A stretch of 57,261 bases of DNA, taken from positions 1-57,261 of the forward strand of contig LRSR01000584.1 in NCBI GenBank assembly GCA_001579985.1. Direction: 5' to 3'. The stretch is from Hypsibius dujardini. Taxonomy: Eukaryota > Tardigrada > Eutardigrada > Parachela > Hypsibiidae. The position numbers and the translations under genes are program-made. This document shows positions 1 to 14,800 of the stretch, piece by piece (within the stretch, counting starts at the first letter, position 1; every line of letters begins with the position of its first letter). The notes under the pieces are model-generated. The model searched no databases and had not been told where the DNA came from. It saw only the letters and a program-made list of their open reading frames with translations.

Positions 1-2
1 TT

Positions 3-45
3 CCCCGGACCCTCCAGTTAACTCAATCTTGTCGTTGACTGTAGG
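3..45. repeat. Fragment of the ATTGAGTACA-family MITE at the window edge
   Basis: CCCCGGACCCTCCAGTTAAC then TCAATCTTGT...TTGACTGTAG matches, with few changes, the right end and flank of the element at 42570-42708. The left part is outside the window. Confidence 0.6.
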
Positions 46-118
46 ACAAGGAAGGAAGATGTCATTGGATATACATTCTGACGTGATTTCCGCTTTATCT
101 TCGTTTTATTATTCCCAG

Positions 119-987
119 AAATGATACATGATGTTTTCGCGAATTTCGATGGCGGCAGTGATAGCGCTGGTGTTTACCGGTATCGGGATATGATCATCAA
201 GATCTCTTTACTAGCCCAGGTAATTGGGTCATATTTGTATGTGTCCTGCTTCTGCGAGTCTTATTTGTCTTTGTGATTTGACTTGACTTGTGGTAATTAT
301 TGATTCTGTCACTTGTCTGTGCGCTTTGCTTTTCTTTTTTTTTCTTTGCATTTACTTTTTTTGTAGATCTCAGATCACTTGTTTTATATATTCGATTTTT
401 TGATTTTCAGGTCTTCCGGTCTGCCCTATGGATCATTCAGTGTGTCCGCGATTCCTTGATCACCCTGTCTGCCAATAATGATAAGCGGAAGGACTCCAAA
501 TCAGCCGAAGTCAGCAAGAAGTGCGTCGAGTTCCGGCGTCTCATGGAGGAATGGTATCTCGGATTTGCGTTGTTTTTGGAAGATCTCCAGAATCCTGTCC
601 ATGCCCTGGCGGAGAAGTTGCATGTGGAAGCGGAGAAGCTCTCTGATCCCACGTTCGCCTGCACCTTTTTCGGAGACGGCACGCTTGGAAGTTACGCACA
701 ATTCCCGCTTTGCGCGGACGAGCCTTCACCCGAGGTTAGTGTTTAGCAGATGTGAGATTAGAAAATCGCCTCGGACTCGGAATAGACTTGTGTTGTCGTA
801 ATTGTTACAGGTGGTTGAGACCAAAGTGGTGATCCGCACTAAGCAAGCAATCTGTGATGGATGGAGGACTTCACTGACGGAATTGAGCGGTCTATTCAAC
901 GAATCCGGTCGCCTGCTGGCAGAGTTCTCCACTGATGCACGATCTAAAATCAAGACGAAAGGTGGAAAACCTGGCCCGGTACTCTAG
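119..987 (+). CDS. Unrecognised protein, last three exons (5' partial)
   Basis: Three exons join in one frame: 119-219, 411-734 and 811-987, with the stop TAG at 985-987. The first has a strong acceptor (TTATTCCCAG, ending at 118), so the gene probably continues upstream of the window; the ATG at 121 is an alternative start. The roughly 200-residue product begins MIHDVFANFDGGSDSAGVYR, is soluble and helical-looking with no membrane segment or signal peptide, and ends in a basic tail (KIKTKGGKPGPVL). I do not recognise the family and propose no function. Donors are GTAATT after 219 and GTTAGT after 734; both acceptors are preceded by pyrimidine tracts. The consistent phases make coding likely. 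Confidence 0.6.
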
Positions 988-1894
988 GTCTTTTTTTGGT
1001 GTGAAGGGCACGTGCAGTGATCAGATTCACGCGACAAAATGTCGATTTCCGGTAAACGGACAGACATAACTGCGGTTTTGAACTTGATGGACTTTGTTCG
1101 CCACTATTGAGCTCCACCACACCCGGGAGGGTGCGTTGGAGTTGGATGTGTGTCGGTAAATAGCGAATGGAGGTGGGAGGGGTCTTTTTCGCCCTATCGG
1201 ATGTCCATTACATGAAGACTCTAAAAGCTTTTTACGACCGGCCTTTTGGTGTGATTCCGCGGGTAGTTATCTCTTTTTCCACGATGTGGATTTTTAAATT
1301 CACTCGTTCGATGCGCTTGTTCGCTGTATAAGAGCAGAGGTAAATCTGAGAGATTGAAGCCGGATAGAGGAGAGACTGTCCTTGACTTTTTTCTCATCAT
1401 CGCCATCCATCTCCCATCACCCTTGTTGACTTATGCGGACAGTTGTAGTGTGCTCCAAACACACACACACACGAACACATGCTTGCTGCCGCCTACCACA
1501 ACGGGATCATGGCTACTTTTTTGGTCTGTTTGATATGATCCGCCTAAACCGTATCAATTGACTGTCTCTCTGTCTGTATGCGGAGTATAACGAATCAGCG
1601 ACTGTCCTTCCTGAGCACTCTCTTCCGGCACTGCAGACAAAGCACTCGTAACTGATGCTCTTTTTTTGGCCGTCTGACCACTTGACTTGCACACCAACTG
1701 CACCCGCGATTGCAGACTTCTTTGGTTAAAATTAACAGCTCATAACTTTGCGTGAGACAAATTTATGGGCTGACCTGCAAGGTTCTGTTCGCTTGCATCC
1801 CAGACGGCGAATGGTATTGGAAGATGTGAGCAATTGGAAGATGTGAACAATTTGGCGGCCTCGTAGAAAGACGTGTTTTCCTACGAACGACAAA
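988..1894. other. Intergenic region upstream of SLC13
   Basis: About 0.9 kb between the stop of the first gene and the SLC13 start. It holds a short CA run near 1460 and T-rich tracts. I saw no convincing exon, RNA gene or inverted repeat. It presumably contains the 3' UTR of the upstream gene and the SLC13 promoter. Confidence 0.4.
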
Positions 1895-4800
1895 ATGGCA
1901 TTCCGATGTCTTCGCCGCTTTTGGAAGCAGCTCTTTGTCATTGCTGTCCCATTGATCTTCCTTCCGCTACCATTACTGATTGCCACGAAGGTATAACACT
2001 TTATCAGTTATCAGAGTGCTTAAGCATTCCGTTGCTTATTCTCTTGACCAATAGTTCAAAATGCGTTTGAATCTTTTTGCATTTGAATAAATTTAATAAT
2101 TTGAATAAATTTATTAATATGACTTCGGTTTCCTTTATCAGCCGGCATGTTGCGCATATGTTATTGCGGTCATGGGGGTCTTCTGGCTGTCGGAAGTTGT
2201 CCCGATGGCTGTCGTATCCCTCTTACCGGTCATCCTTCTTCCGCTGCTGGGCGTTCAGACGTCAAAGGATGTCTGCCGGAACTATTTCAAGGTAAGCGCA
2301 CTCGCTCTTTGAGCTGTCTCATTTGTCATCCTGCTTTGAGCTCGGTTCGGTAATTTCCTTAGGATTCTGTGATGCTCTTTGTGGGCAGTCTGATTGTCGC
2401 GGTCGCTGTCGAGGAGAGCAACCTCCACAAGAGGATGGCCTTGCGGGTCCTCATGCTGGTCGGATCTAAACCCCGTTGGTACGTGATGTGCAATGCAATA
2501 TCGGAATTACATGTTAACAAGTCGAAAATGTTCCGTGGGTTTTGTCGGGCGTTATCTACATCGCAAAGGGGTGTGGCACACGGTCGCTCTTCTGGCGACG
2601 GTCAAAAGGCCTTGCATTAGCGGACTCTGCTGTAGCTGCGCCGTCTTATTACGTGATCGCGATGAAGTATTTTCCCATCTGATAGTCCGAATTCGAATTG
2701 AGGTTACCGCGCGGTCGTCTCTTGCATAACCGACACACACAAAAATAGAATAAAAAATAAATAATAAAAAAAAAAATCGAATAAAAAATAATAATAGAAT
2801 ATATTTAATTTAAATTTACCAAGAGTTCAAAAGTGTTAAGGGAGAATAATTAATACGCTCTGCTTTTCAGGCTGATGTTGGGTTTTATGTGTATATCTGG
2901 CTTCCTCTCCATGTGGATGAGCAATACGGGTGAGCCATAACTGCGCATCGCCCCCACTTAACCTCCAAATTCTACAGCGTAAAATGTCTGTCCGCAAAAG
3001 AGTTTTATGATTTGTTCTTATCAGCTACGACCGCCATGATCACACCCATCACGGAAGCGGTCGTGCTGGAGCTGTTCAAGCGGAAACGTAACGGAGGCAG
3101 CACCGTCTCAGCCATTACCACGGCAGCAGTTTCGCCAGGCTCCGTGACAGGGCATTATCTTAAAGCGTCCGCTGCCAAGTCCGCGCGTACTTCCTACGCC
3201 ATGTCATCTTTATCGCTGAATCCGTTACTCCTCAATGGGGACACCCACAGCGAACGCGATCTGGAGCATGCAGGGTACGACAACGTGGCGTTGGACGAAA
3301 AGAGCGCGGGAGACGCCGAAGCCGGCGTGAAACGGCCTGCGGAACCGTTCTCCATTAAGGATCTCACACCAGACGAGCTGCACATCGCCAAAGGACTGGT
3401 GCTGTGTGTGGCTTATGCGGCCAACATTGGCGGTAAACACGCTTAAAACGGACAATCCATCTCTAATCGGTCAGTCCATCTTTTTTTTTCAGGAACTGCA
3501 ACATTAACGGGAACACTGCCGAATATTGTGTTCAAAGGCCAAATTGATGTGTGAGGGCCGCTTGAATTAAAGTAGTAGTATGAGGCGAAGTGTGTATTTC
3601 GGCTCACCCTCCACTTGGTCGATAAATCGGCTCACTCATGGGTTTCTCTTTCAAGGCAGCTGCTTGATTGTTTGATTTTCTGTATTATATCCTATTATAC
3701 TATAGCACTTCTAAAAATCAAACAATCAAGCAACTGCTATCAAAGAGAAATGCATGAGTGAGCCCATTTATCGACCAAGTGGAGGGTGAGCTGAAATGCA
3801 GACTTTGCCTCAGTGAAAACTGTTTCTTGGTAAGACGTGAAACATTCTGTCTTGCAGGCTATACGGTCCGGCGACCGGGGTGAACTTTGCGACCTTTCTC
3901 CTCTACTCTCTGCCCGGCACAGTCCTTACTTTGTTCGCCGCTTTCCTCTGGATGCAGTGGGTTTTCATTGCGAAGTGGTGAGCCATTTATTGCTGGTTCC
4001 ACCAACTATAACAAGTTACCACTAAATTAATCCAGGAGACATGTCAAATTATAGCACATGCCGGCGGAACAGAAATCGGAATACTGCCCTGGAAGACGAA
4101 GACAACCTACGCAATTCAGTTGCCTTGAGCCAGACCATTCGGGACAAATACGCCGAACTCGGTCCAATGGGGTCAGTTTATACGGTAGTATCATTACCTA
4201 CGGTATTCCCTCGATCTCAAGGGACAGTTAAGCCCCACCCCTCAGTCATCGGTTGACTGTTCAATCGGATTCACTGTGTCGTGATTGGTTGAAATTTAAG
4301 ACCAACTCGGCAGCGATTGATTGATTGATTAAGCGGAATTTTTTGACGCACAAATTGAATGAGTTGATTGATTGATTGTAGGTAAACGATAGCAAACGGT
4401 GATGAACAGATAAGATCCGGGGTGGATCAAATTAACTGGTAGGGCAAAAAAGTGTCCCTTAAGATCGGGGGATTACGGTACTTCAACCGCAGGAGCAGCA
4501 GCATAACCAATCCCTTTTGCACATTTTCTTTGGTGTTGATTAGATTCGGCGAAACGTCGGTTCTCTGCCTGTTCATCGCACTCGTGGCGTCCTGGATGTT
4601 TCGCAGCCCGCAGTTTGTACCCGGCTGGGAGATTTTCTTCCCTAAGGGTTACGTCACGGACGCGACTCCAGCCATTCTCATTTCTTTCCTCTTTTTCATC
4701 TGGCCTAGTCGGCTATGGTCCAGCAAGACCGATCAAGAGACGACCGGCAAAGTACAATCGGCACCGACTATTCTAACGTGGAAATCTATGAAGCGAAAGT

Positions 4801-5590
4801 TCCCTTGGGACGTGTTCCTTCTGCTTGGTGGAGCTATTGCCCTGGCGGATGGAACCCAGGTCCGGTTATCCCGTTCATTACTTCAATTCGTACCTGATGT
4901 CTTAATGGGGCTATTCTCTTCTCACTTAGGCTTCGGGACTGACGGAATGGTTAAAGGATCAGATGCACCATTTTTCAGTACTGCCACCATGGGCCATAGT
5001 AATCGTCATCTCCTTACTGATAGCCACCGTCACGGAGTTCGCCAGTAACGGAGCGATCGCCACGATCTTCCTTCCCGTGTTGGCCAAATTGGTACGTCGG
5101 ATACGCGGATTTGGGAGTGAACACAAGTAAATGATCCGCCATCCTCTGTACTTGATAGGCGGAAGTATCCGATGTCAATCCCTTGTATTTCATGATACCG
5201 GCAACGATAGCCTGTTCTTTCGCGTTTATGTTGCCGGTAGCGACTCCTCCCAACGCGATCGGTAAGTCATCCTTCGTAATAGCATTTTTCATGCTGTTGC
5301 CTAACTAATTTGTGGTTGTTGCCTAACTGATTTTTGGTTGTTGCCTAACTGATTTGTGGTTGTTGCCTAACTGATTTGTGGTTGTAGCGTTCGGCTGTGG
5401 CTACGTCAAAGTGTGGGACATGATAAAAGCAGGCGCTATGCTCAACATCATCGCCATCTTTCTGCTTGTCGTCAACGTGCACACGATGGGCGTTTGGGTC
5501 TTTGATTTGCTGAACAAACCGGAGTGGTTACTGGCCGCTGCAAACGGAGACCTTTCAAGGAGCGCTTATAATCTCACGAGGGGTCATTGA
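1895..5590 (+). CDS. SLC13-family sodium-coupled di/tricarboxylate transporter (NaDC/NaCT type)
   Basis: Exons: 1895-1990, 2142-2291, 2363-2478, 2871-2929, 3025-3432, 3493-3550, 3858-3977, 4055-4171, 4544-4859, 4930-5091, 5159-5261, 5388-5590 (635 aa; animal SLC13 proteins are usually about 570-620). The protein starts [14 protein letters not shown] followed by hydrophobic helix 1. Diagnostic segments are the first Ser-Asn-Thr motif (MWMSNTATTAM), the [13 protein letters not shown] loop, the second SNx motif ([15 protein letters not shown]) and the family signature [16 protein letters not shown] before the last helices. These fit a plasma-membrane carrier importing citrate, succinate or similar with sodium; the substrate cannot be read from sequence. 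Exon 8 (cytoplasmic loop, [11 protein letters not shown]) is the least certain junction: the adjoining acceptor gives Cys where the unspliced frame reads Trp. Introns 6 and 11 hold repeats listed separately. Confidence 0.93.
3581..3812. repeat. 232-bp palindromic MITE-like element in SLC13 intron 6
   Basis: Left arm 3581-3690 and right arm about 3702-3812 are near-perfect inverted copies (TGAGGCGAAGTGTGTATTTC against its partner TGAGGCAAAGTCTGCATTTC, then GGCTCACCCTCCACTTGGTC matching exactly), separated by about 12 bp. This is typical of a foldback or MITE insertion. It lies wholly inside the intron 3551-3857. Confidence 0.8.
5295..5382 (+). repeat. 22-bp tandem repeat, 4 copies, in SLC13 intron 11
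   Basis: The unit TGTTGCCTAACTGATTTGTGGT is repeated four times with one or two changes per copy, directly before the acceptor of the last exon (5388). Confidence 0.85.
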
Positions 5591-7594
5591 TTCGGCAAAC
5601 GTTGTTTAAGATCTCTTCTTGTAAACCAGTGAACCGGTGTTTGTCGGGTTTCAAGCGGGAGAGTCATGCCAAAGTGGTAGACTCTGTTCCCGCCAAACTT
5701 TTCCTTCGCAGCTGTCCCTTGACCATATACATTCAGGAATTTCCAAAACGTCCAACGTGTTTTATAGGGAATAAATGTGTTAACCGCAACAACTATACAT
5801 GGCATCACTCGAAACGGGTGATCATGGAAAATCAAAATTATTGTGGTCAAAATCAAAATTATTGTGCTCATAGAAAATGAAAATTATTGTGTTTACTCTG
5901 CGCAAGCAATATTGAATGGGATGAGCCGCTTCTGTCGAGCACTGGTACCATTCCCCGCCTTGACTTTCGGGCTATCAAGGGCACCGTTGTTTGCGGTTAG
6001 GTCGACCATGGGCACCCCAGCACATGTACCGTGGACTGTAGCGGACTTGTAGCAAATCATCCAAGACACCAAACTCATTCGACATAAGGCAGATAGGATC
6101 TTCGAAGTTGTCATAAGCACTATCGAGAAAAACAACATACGACGGCATCAGTAAGTTGTGGTTGTAAGACATACTTCAATGAATTCGGACGAAATTACAC
6201 TAACCTAGATAGGTGCACCTTTATAGACCGGATACCAAAATGTTTCCTTCTCATCCCTCTGCCCTCTGGGTTTCGCAAAGATCTACAAAGTATGTGAGGA
6301 GTATATTGGTAGTCGAACCATTTTAGGCATTAAAATAACAAAAATTCGTTTAAAAATAAAAGCTCGCATATCTCTTTCTCATTGCTTGTAATTTTCGGAA
6401 GGAAAAAGCCTTTCGCCCTGTCCTTCAAAATCTTCGCATCCAGCAATGAACGAGCACTGCTGTCTACCATGGACGAATGCGAGCACTCACGTGTACGTCA
6501 ACCGCAAATAGCGCAAAAGATCTTCTCGATGAGGTCGCTGCTTCAGCTTTTTGTCCGAATCTCCATTACCGTCCTGCAGAGGGCGGCACTCTCCATTACC
6601 GTCCTGCAGAGGGCGGCACTCTCCATTACCGTCCTGCAGAGGGCCGCACTCACCATTACCGTCCTGCAGAGGGCGGCACAGATGGACACCTCAGTTGACA
6701 GGACCTCTGGGTGTTTAGCCTTGGCCAGTTCTACCGGAAGAAAGTTGTTGCTCTGGATCCTGGTATTTTTTCACACGAAACAGCAATCATTCCTCAAAGG
6801 CCTTCTCCCAACAGCCAATCGGCATTCGTTTCCAAAATCAAATCTAGATTGTCGGTCAGGGACTGCCGAGTGACGGCATGTCATCCACGGGGGCTGCATT
6901 CAGGAGCTGGTTGAAAATCGCTTCCATTTTCCGATTGGTATGGACTAAGGATATCGAAGGTAGACTCACAAGCAAATCTAAGCAAATCTCCGCAAATCTA
7001 GGATTCAATTTTACTGAGAGGCTAAAAAGATTGCATGAAAGTAGCGTGTTTTCAAAACACTTAGTTGTTGTTTTGTCGCCCAACGGATGCACACCGTGCG
7101 TGCGCAGTGCGCGCAATAGGTTGAGCCGTCGAACGAGTTGGACCGAACAGACCGTCGATCATTTTGCGTCTTGGAAATGATTTTCAATCCTGTGCTTCGA
7201 GTCCCCATACGGCATCAAAAAAGCAAAAGAAAACAGCGAGAATACTTTCAAACTGTCAGCGAGTCATCAGCAAAATTTATAGCGCGAACGGTGACGAGGA
7301 GCTTGGGAGGTGAGTCGAAGCCTATGAAACCGAATCAAACAATCCGTGCAAAAATGACCCTCTTCTAGTACAATAACTGTAGCCCAGTGCTGCCACCCTT
7401 GCTATGGTGGTAGCACTTGAATAAGTAGATTCTATCATCATAGTGAGTTCGGTTACTGCAAGCTTTAGGCTACAGCCACAGTAAAATCCTTCCAGCAGCT
7501 GAATCACAAAATCAAATGGCCAACAAATGTAACGTAAAAGGGCGTGCTATCCAACACAAAAGTGGAACATAATATCACCGAGAAAGGACGAAAT
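5591..7594. other. Intergenic region between the 3' ends of SLC13 and TMEM184
   Basis: Two convergent genes end here. The stretch contains interspersed AATCAAAATTATTGTG direct repeats at 5828-5890 and the 30-bp array listed separately. Several ORFs of 60-160 codons exist on both strands, but none looked like a known family or joined across good splice sites. Confidence 0.4.
6561..6679 (+). repeat. 30-bp tandem repeat, 4 copies
   Basis: The unit CTCCATTACCGTCCTGCAGA followed by GGGCGGCACT repeats at 6561, 6591, 6621 and 6651. Because 30 is divisible by three and the unit lacks stops in two forward frames, it produces a spurious ORF with a 10-residue repeat (SITVLQRAAL). Confidence 0.85.
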
Positions 7595-11055
<3,461 letters not shown>

Positions 11056-11818
11056 GGCAGTGCTATAAACCCATAATCTTTGGTTTTTTAAGTTTTCGCT
11101 AAACTGAATTGACCGATCAAATTCAAGGAGAAACAGAACTGATCAAAGCAGTAACAGAATAATAGAGTTTCAAGTATAGTAAAAATGGAAACCAAAATAA
11201 GTGAAAGTGAATTTGCGTCATATGTTTTGAAGTGGAGCACACGTGAGACGCACAAACGCGCACTGCCCCACGTGCGCAACGCACAGGCAGCACTAACGTG
11301 TAAGTACAAAAATGTCCCGTGCGCACGCACAGGCAGCACTAATGTGTAAGTACAAAATGTCCCGTGCACAACGCACAGGCAGCACTAATGTGTAAGTACA
11401 AAATGTCACGTGCGCAACGCACAGGGAGCACTAACGTGTAAGCACAAGATGTCCCGTGCGCAACGCACAGGGAGCACTAAAGCATTGTGCAATCCAGAAA
11501 TCCAGATCCGCTTTATTATTTTCAGTTTCACACAGCAGCCTCTGCGCACCCAAACTATTAGGCTACCAGTGACTTCAGGCGGTTCAGACTTAATGAAAAA
11601 GGCAGAAAATGGTATTCCGTTAGATGAGGGTCAGTATTAAAACATCCAGACGATAAAAAAAGCAATAGATATATCCTTCAAAAAATGTTCCAAAGTGTAA
11701 AAACATGTCATGTTAAGGCCAGTATCTAATCAAATACAATACGTGATTACCGTATAAAAGGCACATCGAGCAAAGGCTAAAAATCTAGAAACAAAGAAAA
11801 GAAAGCTACGGCACCGAC
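11056..11818. other. Intergenic region between TMEM184 start and EML stop
   Basis: About 760 bp separate the TMEM184 ATG from the EML stop codon, both on the minus strand. It must hold the EML 3' UTR and the TMEM184 promoter. The central part is the 46-bp minisatellite listed separately. I saw no additional exon. Confidence 0.4.
11268..11480 (+). repeat. 46-bp tandem repeat, about 4.6 copies
   Basis: The core GCAACGCACAGGCAGCACTA followed by ACGTGTAAGTACAAAATGTC recurs at exactly 46-bp intervals (CACTAA at 11291, 11337, 11383, 11429, 11475). It sits about 200-430 bp upstream of the TMEM184 start and contains repeated CACGTG/CGTGCG boxes. Confidence 0.9.
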
Positions 11819-14800
11819 TTAAATCACAATCCACTGCAACACCGAGGCGTCCCGTCCACCAGCCGATATCAATCGACTATCATCGTGCATGAATCGAACA
11901 GTGCTGCAAGCAGTTAAACGTAATCAGAAACGGCTGAGTTTCACAACAGCGGCATCAGGCATTCAGGATCGGACATACCTGACGTGATTGCTGTGTCCGT
12001 TATATGAATGGCACAAAGACTGCAAAAAAGGAAGAAAGACCCGTAAATGATTAACAATTCCATCTTTAACAACAGAAATAAAGGCCGTGCAAAAGTATTC
12101 TCACTTTGAGTGACATTGCAGGATAGGAGAAAAGCTTGACCTTCCCACCATCGTCCCCGACAGCGAGGACCCTGCTCCCGCTGCTGTGAGTGCAGTCAAC
12201 GCTGAGGGCCTGCACGGTCTCAGACCACACGCCTGCCACTCCGTATTCCAGGATGCAGTTGCAGCTGTCCCACTCCACATCCCGACACATGGCCGCGTTC
12301 ACAATCTGCTTCAGCGTGGATGGGTTCCCTACAATAAAGAGTATCTATATCCTATCGCACTACGATACAATGCTCGCGTCATCCGAAGACCTTAGTGCAT
12401 GATCCGTACGTACAGTAAATGAGCTCAAAATTGTCCGAATTGCTCCTCAGATATTGACTGTCCGTTGACCAATCCAGACAGAGGACCTACAACACCCCCA
12501 GTTCGGATAAAGGAAAGCCGTTCAGGTGTAACAGCAACCTCGTACACTAACCACAACCTCGTACACTACAATAACCTCGTACACTACCCACAACCTCGTA
12601 CACCACCCACAACCTCGTACACTACTACCCACAACCTCGTACACTACCCACAACCTCGTACACTACCCACAACCTCGTACACTACCCACAACCTCGTACA
12701 CTACCCACAACCTCGTACACTACGCACAACCTCATACACTACCCACCGCACTGCTATGGCCGACACATTTGCCCAGCTTCATGCACTTTGTCCCGCCCTC
12801 GAGAATCTGATAGATGTAAATGCTTCGGTCAACAGAGGCGACCGCAATGAACCGACCATCTGGAAGAAGAGGACCGTCAGCGTACATTATACACAATATA
12901 CCGTAGGACCAAAATTAAGCGCTCACCAGGAGAGTATTTGATTGAGGAGAGAAGATCCTGAGTGTCACCATTGACGGTCTGGGAGGAGATGATTTCTTTT
13001 GTCAGAGTGTCCAAAACAAACCACCGGCCTAAGAGGAACGGAGCGAGGATACAAGCAACAGTCCCGCTACATTAGGTCCACGTATCTCAAACAGTACCTG
13101 AGATTGTTGCAACAGCTATGAGATCCCCGTCCGGATGAAAGGCAACTGCATGGACTCCGTCCTAATCAGGAAGTCGTATTTAAAAAAAACGCTAGATTGA
13201 AAAGTTACACACGTGGCAAAAACCTTGCGCTAACCGAGTTAAGCCATTACACTCATTCGTTGGATGGCTGTTGGACACAGTCCCGAGTTAAAGTGCTTAA
13301 TTCGGTCAGCGCAAGGTTTTTGCCACGTGTTTATGTTACTCGTGTATAGTACCTGCATTTCCATGCTCCATATCGGAGACTTTTCCGAGGTACTCCATAA
13401 AGTTAAGAAGTGATCGTAGCTGGCGGTCGCAAACTGAAACCATTTGAACATATAAAATATTATTACTAGTAAGAAACATATTATTAAGAAACATAGGCAG
13501 TAATACAATTAACTAATAAGACACCGGAAGGACATAACAATAGAGCAATCATAAGCACACCTGGTGGTGATTTGGGTGCGTGGCAAGTGCCCAAATCTCA
13601 TCGAAATGGCCCTGCACAGCCACACTAAAGCCAGAAATGAAGTCGCCCTGGAGGACGCAGTTCCTGTTAGTGCCGACGAGCAGTGTAGAATCTCTGGTCT
13701 GAGCGATAGCGCGGGCCGTGCCGTAGTTATCCGTCAACTGCAACAGCCACAATAATTTCCTTAAATGTTCGAGGCTCTAACAGCTCAACGGTCACGCTAA
13801 CAAGGTCGCGAACCCTGACAAGGTACCGAACCCTGACAAGGTACCGAACCCTGACAAGGCCGCGAACCCTGACAAGGCCGCGAACCCTGACAAGGTACCG
13901 AACCCTGACAAGGTACCGAACCCTGACAAGGTACCGAACCCTGACAAGATACCGAACCCTGACAAGGTACCGAACCCTGACAAGGTACCGAACCCTGACA
14001 GGGTCGTGAATTTTGATCCACTTATTCGTACTACACACCTCGTACTCCATGCCGGTCCTGTTCAAGTCTTGGTCCCAGCCAACCAGACGTTTGTCCTTCC
14101 CACCGGACACAAGCGTCCCGTCGGAGCAGCAGAATAGGACGAAGACACCACCAGGGTGCGCATTTGTGACAATATTTCTTACACGATTCCCCGCAGCTAG
14201 AAACAGAACTGATTGTCACAAGAGACAAGCTGAAAACTTCCTGTAAGCTGTTAAATGAGGAAATACGATTGTTACTACCTCTGCCCCATGAAATAATATT
14301 GCCGCTCGAATCGCCGGTGATTATGTCTCCGTTTTCAGTGAAGCACAGGCACAATACGAACTTGGGCCGCTCAACTCGCTGTAAGGTGAAAAGATTTTAG
14401 TCATCATTAACATAACAGGAACATTTGAAGACGTTCCAACATATCACCGGTTCGCGCACCGTACCTCGAATGAACCGGCAACTTTACTGAGAGTCAGGAG
14501 TGTACCGTCTACCGTCCAGAATGTGACGTTGCTCTTGCCGCAGGTAATCAAAAGATTGGGGACCGACGGGTGGAATTCACAGGCAAAAACGGCGTCTGGT
14601 CCACACTGTCAAGAAAACACTTGCTCGTGGTATGTTGAACGAGATCCACCGTGGATCCGTGCAAATAAATAAGGCACACTTACATTAGTCACGGCGATTC
14701 GGTCGCCCCTTGTTCCCGCCTTTTGCCAGTCCCAGAGAGTTAACACGTGGTCTTGGGCTTCATCGATCGCCACTAGTAAGGCGCCACCGTCCATTTTCGA

